64,000 nucleotides of DNA from Phytophthora sp. 'mugwort' (lineage: Eukaryota > Oomycota > Peronosporomycetes > Peronosporales > Peronosporaceae): NCBI GenBank assembly GCA_033558025.1, contig JAUCEF010000001.1, positions 3,100,001 through 3,164,000 on the forward strand. Reading direction: 5' to 3'. Below, in pieces: positions 34,608-42,901 of the stretch. The notes beneath the pieces are model-generated. The model saw only the letters and a list, made by a program, of their open reading frames with translations, was not told the DNA's origin and made no database searches. The first letter of the stretch is position 1; the number at the start of each line of letters is the position of its first letter. A program made the translations under genes and the position numbers.

Positions 34608-35359
34608 ATGACTTTCAAGGAGTTATCAGTTTCATCGGCTATCCCCGAGGCGAAGCTCAAGCGAGCGTTCAAGACGGGTACATTAACGTTATCTAAAGAT
34701 GATCTAAGTGGCAGCGGAGCTACACTACATTTACATCCCGAAAGCTATGCTAAAGCAGTCAAAGCCGCTAAAGCGGGAAAAGGCACGCGTCTAACTATCA
34801 TAAAGAAGGAAATCGGTTATCCATTCAAGCATATGCAAGGAGGCGGCATGTATGGTTCGAGTATCTGGTCCAAGATATGGGGAGGCATTAAATCTGCTTT
34901 TAAGTTCGCTAAAAATTCGGGACTATTGTCTCGCGCAGCTGACCTCGCTGTTCCCGCTCTCGCTTCATATGCTGGACAGCCATCAGCGGCTATTCCAGCA
35001 AGAGCAGCCATTCGTTCCATGACGGGTATTGGCGTTTATGACAGTGATTCTGATAAAGAGGGTGGTCGTCTAACTATGACGGATGTTAAGAAAGGAGCAA
35101 AGCGTGCTCTTTCGTATGCTAAACGGAAGGGGTTCTAACTGATGCAGTTGATGCAGGAGAGAAGTACCTACTATCCAAGGCGACTAAGCCTGAGCACGAG
35201 GATCTAATCAAGTCTATTCGCGGAGAAGTAAAGAGACGATATGGTGTCGGTGTCGCCAAGCCAAAGGGTAAGAAATTTGTAAAGGGGAGCCAAGAGGCTA
35301 AGGATCACATGGCTAAGATACGAGCTATGCGAAAGACTGGTGGTTCTTTTACTTTCTAA
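34608..35359 (+). pseudogene. pVI-like minor capsid protein, frameshifted
   Basis: The first frame (34608-35138) encodes 176 aa. It has an alkaline N-terminal part, a Gly-rich linker and an amphipathic helix (SSIWSKIWGGIKSAFKFAK) typical of small minor capsid proteins that coat the inner capsid face or disrupt membranes. It stops at 35136-35138. A second frame, open from 35123 to TAA 35357-35359, carries on with about 73 very basic residues ending in GGSFTF and no start of its own. The simplest reading is one protein of about 250 aa with a single frameshift near 35125-35140. The pVI assignment rests on the amphipathic helix and position only. Confidence 0.55.
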
Positions 35360-35366
35360 AAAAAAC

Positions 35367-36247
35367 TTATCGATTTATTTTTTTTGGACGAATCAGAAGC
35401 ATGATCGACACTGATGTATCACGAAAGATTACTTTCTTATCATCCTGATTGTAAATGCTTATTGTGATCGTAGAGCGAGTGCCATTGTGGCAGTTCATCC
35501 ACGCATACTGACTTGGTTTATAGTTAATCAACTTTCCAATTGGAGCATCACCCCTATCAAACGCACTTAGAATATCACCAGAGGCGACGTACTCATTTTT
35601 GATAAGATCACAACGAACGATGTATGAGCTTGTTGGATGAGCTTGAGGAATAATATTTGATAGCTGAGCGCTTGCAACTGTAGCTGATGCAGCGGGATAC
35701 GTTCCTAAAGTCAGACCAAGAATCTTACCAAACTCAGCATTATCAATAATTAGTCGTGGAACGCGAGTAGTAGTAGGCAATCCAGTACCACCAGTTGAAT
35801 AAAGCCCAGTAGCTGGTCTTGTGTATCCGACTGGTAGCGATGATGGAGTTGGTGAGAAATCAATCTGAGCAGGTAAAAAAAATAGACGCTATTTTGGACC
35901 AATTGGATGTAGAAAACGTTATTACCATCGCTATCGATCAGATAAGCACCAGCGGTAATCAAAGCAGCTTGGATGCTTGCGTTGATATTTGTGTATTGGT
36001 AGATGCCATCTTGTAGATTGATATTTATAGTAGATGTTGTTCCAGCCGTTGGTACTTCTATTTTAAAGCTTGTATTTCTGAATTGCATCGAATCGATGTT
36101 ATATTCCGAGTTGTACATGCTGATCGATTGAACAGCACAAACAGCTTCATGGATGTCAGCAGCCGATCCAGGGAATTGATATTTCCAAGTGGAATTGTAT
36201 CCATCTTGTACGAGGTTGGTACTGTCGATTTTGATAAAACATGACAT
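35367..36247 (-). pseudogene. Penton (minor capsid) protein, frameshifted
   Basis: From ATG 36247 the frame reads as a single-jelly-roll penton protein (TWKYQFPGSAADI, a long strand-rich region, INASIQAALITAGAYLID) up to a run of eight T bases on the minus strand (35876-35883). Beyond it the sense continues one frame over, through GYTRPATGLYSTGG and IIDNAEFGKILGL, to the stop at 35367. About 290 residues would result. The break lies exactly in the homopolymer, so it may be a sequencing or assembly error. Convergent with the pVI-like gene, seven bases apart. Confidence 0.7.
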
Positions 36248-36254
36248 CTTTGTT

Positions 36255-36260
36255 GTATAT
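36255..36260 (-). promoter_or_regulatory. TATAT box of the penton gene
   Basis: GTATAT (minus strand CATATACAA context) lies 8-13 nt upstream of the ATG at 36247. The capsid gene start shares the same CATATACAA string. Confidence 0.4.
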
Positions 36261-36294
36261 GATGCTAAGCATTTTTCTGATTGATTAATTGGAA

Positions 36295-36984
36295 TTACTC
36301 TTCCATCGCGATAGGTCTGTCAAAGTTGTACCTGATTTGCCCCTTCACAGAGTCGATGAACAACATTTGTCCTTTTTGCTCAGTAGCTTTATTGTAGTAA
36401 TAGACGATCGATCGATCATCTACTCCCTTTATATTGAAATCTTTCACAACCATCTGTAAATCACGCTTGGAATTCGCTCTTAGGATAGCTACATACTCTG
36501 AATTCAAGCGAATCATCTTATCAGTAACAAAGTAGCTGTGGCTAAGGAATATGTTGGATATCTTGAAATGTCGGCCCCTTGTAAAATAATGTGAGAAGAT
36601 ATTCTTCTGGAGTAGCTTATCATTACTGTAGTCGTCTATGATGACAAGTTCAGGTTTGTTGGAGCTCATTGGCGTATGGCGGACTTGATCAACTTTCGGT
36701 GGGGCATCGGGGTCAGCGAAAGTTATGAAATCTTCCAACTTATTACGGAGATACGCATACAATTCTTGCTGAGGATTACGAGCTATGATCGTTAGATGAG
36801 CGAAAACGTGAGGAGAATGCTTGAGGATGAACATACAAAGATTGTTCTTCCCGCTGAATGACGGGCCAAGGACAACCATTCTAAACAACTTTTTGATGTC
36901 AAGCGCAGGGATGTCGCCCATGCCAGCAGACTTGAACTTTTTTGGCAAGGAAGCGCCAAAGTCTGGAATACCGCTCATGATCAT
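36295..36984 (-). CDS. A32-like genome packaging ATPase
   Basis: FtsK/HerA-superfamily ATPase of about 229 aa that would pump the element's DNA into capsids. Walker A reads GPSFSGKNNL, Walker B is LVIIDDY, and a sensor-type LSHSYF follows about 40 residues later. Asn replaces the usual Ser/Thr after the Walker A lysine, which should weaken Mg-ATP binding. The frame extends to 36996 but starts there with GTG; the ATG at 36984 (or 36978) is a better start. It lies 44 bp from the divergent fibre gene with a palindromic TATATA box between. Confidence 0.82.
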   Translation of the reverse strand: MIMSGIPDFGASLPKKFKSAGMGDIPALDIKKLFRMVVLGPSFSGKNNLCMFILKHSPHVFAHLTIIARNPQQELYAYLRNKLEDFITFADPDAPPKVDQVRHTPMSSNKPELVIIDDYSNDKLLQKNIFSHYFTRGRHFKISNIFLSHSYFVTDKMIRLNSEYVAILRANSKRDLQMVVKDFNIKGVDDRSIVYYYNKATEQKGQMLFIDSVKGQIRYNFDRPIAMEE

Positions 36985-36997
36985 GTCTTTAATCACT

Positions 36998-37014
36998 CGA
37001 TCTATATAGCTCGA
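36998..37014. promoter_or_regulatory. Bidirectional TATATA box of ATPase and fibre genes
   Basis: TCTATATAGCTCGAGA, with the near-palindromic core TATATA at 37003-37008, is about 20 nt from the ATPase ATG on one side and 20 nt from the fibre ATG (37028) on the other. Similar boxes precede other genes at 41644, 42337, 42675, 43984, 48033, 48771 and 49028. Confidence 0.5.
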
Positions 37015-37027
37015 GACAAAAACAACT

Positions 37028-38940
37028 ATGAGTTCTGGTTTCTCTTATCCCCAACCAATTTTTACATCGCCGATTTATAACCCCGCATTCTATCTAACGC
37101 TGGATGCCAGTGGATATCTAACCTATGAGTATGCGCAGACTCTTTATCTCGATAAAAATGATTACCGCTTGACTTATATTACAGGTATTACTCTGGGGAC
37201 GGCAACACAAGGTGTAGCCCTCGTTCCTGGTGTTAATAATGATATCAGTGGAATTGGAGCACTGTCATGTAGCAGCCTAACCGTGAATGGTTCCACTGTA
37301 TCGTCTGCTCCCTCGTACGTAGTCAGTACCACGCCTGGAACAGCCGCTAACAATAAGGCTCTCGTACTGGATGGATCGGGATCGATCGGAACGATCGCCT
37401 CGCTGACCGCTTCTCAGATCATTGGTACGCTACAGACTGGAGCTCAAGGTAATATTACATCACTCGGAACGCTCTCCGGGCTAACGATTGGAGGTAATCT
37501 AACATTTACGGGAGCATCACGAACGATTTCCGGATTGAGCAGCATCTCGGCAACAACGCTAACTGGGGCGCTATCTACAGCTGCGCAGACATCGATCATG
37601 TCAGTTAGTACTCTATCAAATCTCACGCTCTCGACTGGCGGAACCGGATTGCAAATTCCAAATCTTAAATTCTGGAACTCAACAACATCGCTCTACGACA
37701 ATTTCAACCATAGCTACTACATTGGCGTCTCGTTAGGCGGCGCTGTGGCTTCAAAGGCTCTCGTCGTGGATTCGAATAAGGACATTGGATCGATCAGGAC
37801 CATCGATGCTCAAAACCTGAATGGTTCGATAAAGGTCAGCGGGACACTCGGCGACTTTGGATCGATACGAATCGGCGGGACTGATGTTATAACTTCTAGC
37901 AGGCATATCCAAAATATCGGTAATATTGCTTGTAGCGGAACGATGAACGCCTTCGTTAGCTATCAAGTCAATAGTGTTGCTTTTATCGATGCAAACCGCA
38001 ATATATCATCAGCAACCCTTTCAACAACTGGTGATATCACGTGCTCCGGATCTATAAACGGCTTTCTAGCTTATGGAAATCAAGCTAACATAACCACACT
38101 AGGAAGTCTAACCGAGCTGGGGGTTAATTCAACTCCAACCAACGAATATTTTTCAATTACAGGTTCAGGGACTGACTATTTAGATGGTTCTTACACACGG
38201 ATGTGCATGTTTGCTGGGTCGAATATCACGCCTGTTAAATTTCAGATCGAAGTCAATAATGGCACTAATGCGACTTCTACCAACGCGACATGGATTGGAA
38301 ATTACACTTCAAATGATCTAAGATTTGGAACGGGAGCAAGTACGCGCATGACTCTAACTAACTCCGGACGACTTGGCATTGGTACAACAACTCCATCGGC
38401 CCCTCTCCATGTCTCTAATACTGTAAGTTATACATGGAATAGCGCTGGAAACATCGGTCTGAACGTATATCGACTAAGAACGGATTCAGGAGCTACGGAG
38501 ACGGCTACAGGTACTCCAATCACCTACACGAATGTCACAGCTATATTCAATGGCTATATCGGATGTGAGGCTATGGTAATGCAATCAGATCGTCGTTTAA
38601 AGCAAGATATTGTTGATGTGCCTATTGAGCGCGTTGAGTGCCTTTACAAAACATTAAAAGTGAAATCATACAAATGGAAAGCTCATCCAGATAAGCCCAA
38701 GGAATTGGGTCTGATTGCTCAGGATGTATTGGATCAAGGGTTCTTAGATCTGATAGCTCGTATACCTGATATCGATCCAGAGCTCAAACAGAGTATTGAT
38801 CCATGGTTGGAGCTAAAGGAGTCAAGCTTCATGTAGATTATTCAAAATTAGCTGCTTATAACGTGAGAATGATTCAGGCATTGATTGATAGAGTAGATGA
38901 CCAGCAAGAGCAAATCGATGAGTTGAAAAATCGCTTAGTG
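37028..38940 (+). pseudogene. Fibre protein with S74 intramolecular chaperone, frameshifted
   Basis: The first frame (37028-38836) encodes 602 aa. Residues 50-370 are imperfect repeats rich in Thr/Ser/Gly (units such as GNITSLGTLSGLTIGG) that fold as beta-helical fibres in phages and algal viruses. Residues from about 515 are a peptidase S74 chaperone domain with the SDRRLKQDI Ser/Lys autocleavage site and LGLIAQDV. The domain breaks near 38815. The next frame continues with LHVDYSKLAAYNVRMIQALI and a coiled coil to about 38940. The presumed role is a trimeric receptor-binding or surface fibre. It is the only long + strand gene of the right part of the element. Confidence 0.7.
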
Positions 38941-38944
38941 CCTT

Positions 38945-39274
38945 CAAGTTCCGTATTTCTCGTCGAAAAGATAAAAAATATGACGCTGTGCTTGCTGATG
39001 GCCACGTTGTATCTTTTGGGGGGAGAGGCAGGCCTCTCGGGGTTCACCCGAGGGTCTGACGACCTCGGGCATCGCCCGTCTTAAGCGGAATGGTGAGCCT
39101 TATGCTCAGTATAAAGATCGAACGCTCTTGAAGGCATTCAAACCTTATGATCATAGGGATAAGAAACGACGTGAAGCATACTACAAGCGACATGGACCCA
39201 TAGATGATGAAAACCCATACACAGCCGAAATATCTTTGGTAGAGTATAACAACAATGGGTTGCCTACCAAGTAA
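38945..39274 (+). pseudogene. Small basic DUF5754-like protein split by hairpin cassette
   Basis: Two out-of-frame stretches together resemble small basic proteins of large DNA viruses that I recall as DUF5754. The first is KYDAVLADGHVVSFGG (about 38970-39020). The second is EPYAQYKDRTLLKAF then HRDKKRREAYYKRH (about 39090-39200), ending at TAA 39274. Between them lies the 56-bp GC-rich hairpin cluster 39023-39078. No start codon is left upstream. The family name is from memory and not certain. Confidence 0.4.
39023..39078. repeat. GC-rich hairpin cassette A
   Basis: Four hairpins in series: GAGAGGC/GCCTCTC (39023-39038), CTCGGG-GTTCA-CCCGAG (39036-39052), GGTC-TGAC-GACC (39053-39064) and CGGGC-ATC-GCCCG (39066-39078). 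All stems are perfect. The surrounding coding DNA is A+T-rich and has no such structure. Confidence 0.75.
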
Positions 39275-39485
39275 AGAGCTCAAAACTAGTTTAACTACTG
39301 ATGAACCTAATCAGATCGTGGGATCGACGATGCTACAAGCTGACAAAATTATTGTTCTTGGTGATAGTGTGTTCCTTCCCACCAAAAGTCCTGATGGTGA
39401 GTCTGCCATACTTGAAGTAAGTATCAGCGATAAAAAATCAACATTTATCGAGGATTACAAACTCGTGCGAAGTGGCATAGCTTAG
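39255..39485 (+). CDS. Small unknown protein with acylation-type N-terminus
   Basis: A 76-aa frame beginning MGCLPSKE. Gly2-Cys3 with Ser6 fits the pattern for N-myristoylation plus palmitoylation, so membrane attachment is possible. The rest is a short strand-rich region with no known domain. It overlaps the tail of the preceding remnant by 20 bp and ends four bases into the convergent gene at 39482. Confidence 0.45.
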   Translation: MGCLPSKELKTSLTTDEPNQIVGSTMLQADKIIVLGDSVFLPTKSPDGESAILEVSISDKKSTFIEDYKLVRSGIA

Positions 39486-39751
39486 AGAGCAAACGTCTTC
39501 ACGGTCTTTTTTTGGGCTCTTTTCTTGGGTTGGTAGGGCCACATACGACCACCTTCGGTTTGCGTTGATGCATCTACCTTTCTGATTGACTTATCGAGAT
39601 CAGTGGCCCATACAGCGGCCTGAGTCTTCTGAGGGCGGTCATGAATGATAAGATTTTTCATGATAGCTTTGAGTTCAGCGACGTTGTTATCGGCGTTATC
39701 GCCATAGCTACCACTGGATGCTGAAATAATGCGGGGGCTAAAGAAGAACAT
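39482..39751 (-). CDS. Unknown 89-aa protein with TQTE motif
   Basis: Intact small frame. Its middle (AVWATDLDKSIRKVDASTQTE) resembles the segment ASWASDVGKTISITSTSAQTD of the 222-aa protein at 41665-42330, so the two are probably paralogues or share a short linear motif. The C-terminus is Lys-rich. No known domain. A weak TATAAAC lies 4-10 nt upstream of the ATG. Confidence 0.5.
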   Translation of the reverse strand: MFFFSPRIISASSGSYGDNADNNVAELKAIMKNLIIHDRPQKTQAAVWATDLDKSIRKVDASTQTEGGRMWPYQPKKRAQKKTVKTFAL

Positions 39752-39756
39752 AGTGT

Positions 39757-41628
39757 TTATAGTAGTCTCGTGATAATTTCTTTAAATTCTTTATCATCGA
39801 TAAGGCGATTGCTGTACATATCCACCGTAAGCGACTTGAGCTGCTTGATGGTACTCGGATTATCATTCCCTAACTGAATCTCCCCCTTTAGCTTGTCATA
39901 TTCAGCGCGAAGGGTTTCAAGCGGATCCGTGAGCTTATCGTGGAAATTGTACTGAAGATGAGTGATTGCAAGGATCTCCTTAAACATTTTTTTATCATCG
40001 ACGCTGAGCTTATCATATGTAGGTTGATCAATATGTTGCTTATACACGAGCGTTCTGATCATACCTTGGAGACTATCACTGATCTGACACTTAGGACCGC
40101 ATTTACGACGGTTAGGTTGAACAATCACAAGTGTCTTAGCATCAAGGTCTGGAATACGGATGTACTTGCTACCGAGTTGTCGATATACGTAGGCACTCGG
40201 TGTAGCTAAGCCCTGAATCTCATTCAGATTGTAGGTTCTTCCTCGTCGGACGACCCCTTCAAGTGGGGCTACGCCTGCCCCTCTTAGACCACGACCTTTA
40301 AGCCCCTCTCCGCGAGAACGCTGTGCAAACTCGTCGGCAGCACGCTCACGTTCCTTTTCTTCCGCGATCTCCTGAACCAATTTGCTGTATTTCTTATACT
40401 TCGTACTATAAACTGATTTTGTAGCTTTCATAGCTGATGTCGCTGCCTTCAGTGCTGATCGTGCTGCTTTTGAGTTATTCCCTTTAACTGACTTCTTAGC
40501 TTCTTCATATCGCTTTTGAGCCTCTCCATATGATTGGTAAGCGCGTTCAGCGTCATCATGAAGCTTGTCCAATTCACTCTCCTCATATACATCCTCACTT
40601 TGTTGCTTGACATCATCAGCATTGTTGAAAATGACCTCGCGAATGATCTTGAGATTGTCGTTAATGTTTTTAATCGTCTTCTTCTCCTCTTCGCTTGCAG
40701 GACCTTCGATATCGCTTGCCGTACGATGAATATCTTCTAACCCGCTCAAAAGAGCAAGGAATGTATCCATCCATCGCATCCTCTTCATCAGATCGCTCCA
40801 ACCTTTTCCTGAAACAAGTTTGTGGTTTTTATCCCTAATGTTAAGGTAGTGATCATCGCTTGATACGCTGAAGTAGTAAGTGTCGTGGGCTTTTACACCA
40901 TTCTTAGAATCGACAACGGGGTGAAGACGAAATGGGATCACGATCTTGTTATCAAAGAGGCCCTTGTAGTACTCATATAGAATTTTCTTTGCTTCACCGT
41001 CAGGGATTGATAGATTTCTATCCATATCTTCATCTAAACCGGTTTTTGTACCATGTCGTGCCTCACGCTCTTCATCATCGTCGTAAGGCTTGTAAACCTT
41101 GATATATCTTTCAACATCACTATCTCCAACCATTGTTAGCTCTAAGCCCCTATCCTTGACCATTTTCAAGAACGCTCTCAGGGTGGATTGCCAATCAATC
41201 TTTTTCAGTGCTGATGTGTGCTTGAGGTTTGATTCTTTTCCAAATACATCAACGGATCCTTCCTTAACCCAAATATACTGCTCTAATGAGCTTTTGTCAG
41301 ATTTATACATATCCTTGAAAATCGGTATGATACTCTTCATTAACCCAATCGAATCCAGCATCTCCATGTTTTTGGAAATAATCCATAGCATCTTAAATCT
41401 ACTACGATCGTCGTCAGATGTGGTAGAAGTTATTTTTCTATCAAAGGTAATATCGGGCAGTCTTCGATCCTTAAGAACTACGTCAAGCTCTTCTAATTCA
41501 TCACCTGCTCGCTTATTCTTTTCCAAACGCATAATGGTCCTCGTCCGATTTTCTTCCTCCAACATTCCATGTGTTTCATCGATCGATTGACTTTCAGCAT
41601 CATAGTACATATCTTTAATCTTCTCCAT
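39757..41628 (-). CDS. Large unknown Polinton protein (623 aa)
   Basis: An intact frame, the longest of the element. Residues 1-300 are charged and mostly helical. Residues 360-440 form an Ala/Lys/Glu-rich coiled coil. Residues 440-470 are a Gly/Arg-rich linker encoded by a GC-rich hairpin segment (40245-40281). The last 150 residues (YRQLGSKYIRIPDLDAKTLV to the end) form a helical domain of a kind that recurs in Polinton and virophage proteins of unknown role. By position it may be a structural or packaging-associated protein. The start ATG has AATATAC 16-22 nt upstream. Confidence 0.65.
   Translation of the reverse strand: MEKIKDMYYDAESQSIDETHGMLEEENRTRTIMRLEKNKRAGDELEELDVVLKDRRLPDITFDRKITSTTSDDDRSRFKMLWIISKNMEMLDSIGLMKSIIPIFKDMYKSDKSSLEQYIWVKEGSVDVFGKESNLKHTSALKKIDWQSTLRAFLKMVKDRGLELTMVGDSDVERYIKVYKPYDDDEEREARHGTKTGLDEDMDRNLSIPDGEAKKILYEYYKGLFDNKIVIPFRLHPVVDSKNGVKAHDTYYFSVSSDDHYLNIRDKNHKLVSGKGWSDLMKRMRWMDTFLALLSGLEDIHRTASDIEGPASEEEKKTIKNINDNLKIIREVIFNNADDVKQQSEDVYEESELDKLHDDAERAYQSYGEAQKRYEEAKKSVKGNNSKAARSALKAATSAMKATKSVYSTKYKKYSKLVQEIAEEKERERAADEFAQRSRGEGLKGRGLRGAGVAPLEGVVRRGRTYNLNEIQGLATPSAYVYRQLGSKYIRIPDLDAKTLVIVQPNRRKCGPKCQISDSLQGMIRTLVYKQHIDQPTYDKLSVDDKKMFKEILAITHLQYNFHDKLTDPLETLRAEYDKLKGEIQLGNDNPSTIKQLKSLTVDMYSNRLIDDKEFKEIITRLL
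40245..40281. repeat. GC-rich hairpin cassette D, in frame
   Basis: GTCG-GA-CGAC (40245-40254) is followed by CCCC-TTCAAGT-GGGG (40254-40268). The latter GGGG can pair alternatively with CCCC at 40278-40281. It lies inside the 623-aa gene and keeps its frame, encoding part of the Gly/Arg linker. The TTCA loop matches those of the other cassettes. Confidence 0.5.
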
Positions 41629-41664
41629 AGTTGCTACCCAGTCAATATACGCGTATTGTTTGTA

Positions 41665-42330
41665 TTATTTTTTTTTACCATTTCTCGATATAAGCGCCCC
41701 GTTTTTACCAATAACATAGCGTTTATCGTCTTTAGTATCTTTCTTTTTAATCGGATGAATTCGAAGCGCAACCCAATTAGGATACTTTTTGTAAAAAGCT
41801 TTGACCCATTCACGTGATGAAACTTGCTCCTCCGTATCAAGCTGGCTGGGTTTAGATGATGTATTCGTTGCTGCATCTGTAGTTGAAGGCTCGGCATTGA
41901 CGCTTGCATCACTCATTCGAACACTATTATCCACCCCAACATCTGATGTGATTGGACGGGCTTGAACATTTCGATCAGTTGTATCAGGACGTGCTTGAAA
42001 TCCTCTATCAGTTGTATCGGAGCGTACCTGTACTTCAGCATCAAGCATAATGGGGCGAACATTTACTTCAGGATCAGTTGATACCTCAGGGTTTGTCTGG
42101 GAAGATTCATCACTCACCGTTTTTTTTAAGGGCTCAGACGACCCGGTTGTGGAATCTGTCTGAGCTGATGTGGAAGTTATGCTAATAGTTTTACCTACGT
42201 CGCTTGCCCACGATGCGCCCTGATACATATCACGCTTCGCATTAGCTTGCCGAACGCGACGTTGAGATAGTTCAAGAAGCTCCTGTCGTTTCTGCTCTCT
42301 CTGAGCGAGGGGTGTAAAATTGGGGAACAT
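41665..42330 (-). CDS. Unknown protein with TTDR-type repeats
   Basis: From the ATG at 42330 (MFPNFTPLAQRE) the protein has about 222 aa. The frame also opens upstream to 42441, but the ATG at 42330 has a TATAT box 7-11 nt upstream and removes the overlap with the next gene. The middle carries imperfect 12-14-residue repeats of the form VQxRPDTTDR. The C-terminal 60 residues (EWVKAFYKKYPNWVALRIHPIKKK to GALISRNGKK) form a basic globular segment. It resembles the 89-aa protein at 39482. The function is unknown. Confidence 0.55.
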   Translation of the reverse strand: MFPNFTPLAQREQKRQELLELSQRRVRQANAKRDMYQGASWASDVGKTISITSTSAQTDSTTGSSEPLKKTVSDESSQTNPEVSTDPEVNVRPIMLDAEVQVRSDTTDRGFQARPDTTDRNVQARPITSDVGVDNSVRMSDASVNAEPSTTDAATNTSSKPSQLDTEEQVSSREWVKAFYKKYPNWVALRIHPIKKKDTKDDKRYVIGKNGALISRNGKKK

Positions 42331-42370
42331 TGTGTCTATATCATCAGAATCATAAAAAATGAGTAGATAA

Positions 42371-42661
42371 TTACCAGTAGCTCGGCACGACTGAGTCATG
42401 ACGAAATGAGGCATAAGAATGACAGATGTGATTTCGCTCATTTAGAAGGCTTAGATAACGATTCTTAATGCGGTGGAATGGAACGCCAAATATTGTCTCC
42501 AATTCGTATCGATACTTACGGTTAACTACTGTCTTACGAAAGTTTGAAGCTGCATCAAGATTCAGCAACTCGTTTTTAATTCGGCTCACTTCCTGGATGA
42601 TCCACAACTTTCGCCGTAGCTTAGCAAGCTCACGGTCCTTTTCTAAACAGCTGGAACACAT
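42371..42661 (-). CDS. Small unknown protein with CxxC
   Basis: A 96-aa frame starting MCSSCLEKD with a single C-x2-C pair, then a charged helical region (RELAKLRRKLWIIQEVSRIKN). A long TATATATATA box (42675-42686) lies about 15-25 nt upstream of the ATG. No family recognised. Confidence 0.5.
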   Translation of the reverse strand: MCSSCLEKDRELAKLRRKLWIIQEVSRIKNELLNLDAASNFRKTVVNRKYRYELETIFGVPFHRIKNRYLSLLNERNHICHSYASFRHDSVVPSYW

Positions 42662-42813
42662 TATGAAGAGATTACTATATATATATCAAGTCATATATTT
42701 TTCCAAAAATCTCACCAAAAAATACTTCAAATAGTATACTTGAGTCAAAAGCTTACAGAGGATGTCTCTATCGAATTTATTTACAAGCTGATTATGACTC
42801 TTTTTTTTTGACG

Positions 42814-42880
42814 CGGGGTGAAATCCCCGTCCGGAGTGGAGAGGAGACCTCTCTTGGCGCCAGCCTTGAGGTCTCTGACC
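42814..42880. repeat. GC-rich hairpin cassette B
   Basis: Four perfect hairpins or palindromes in series: CGGGG-TGAAAT-CCCCG (42814-42829), GAGAGG-AGA-CCTCTC (42839-42853), TGGCGCCA (42855-42862) and GGTC-TCT-GACC (42870-42880). It lies between the integrase stop and the next gene, in otherwise A+T-rich DNA. Stems GAGAGG and GGTC are shared with cassette A. Confidence 0.75.
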
Positions 42881-42901
42881 CCAAAGCTTTCTTTGACTAC
42901 G

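Noticed and set aside
42814..42880. Hairpins as a transcription terminator of the integrase gene
   Set aside because: Bacterial-type terminators are not expected in eukaryotes, and the same hairpins also occur inside coding regions, so they are treated as repeats.
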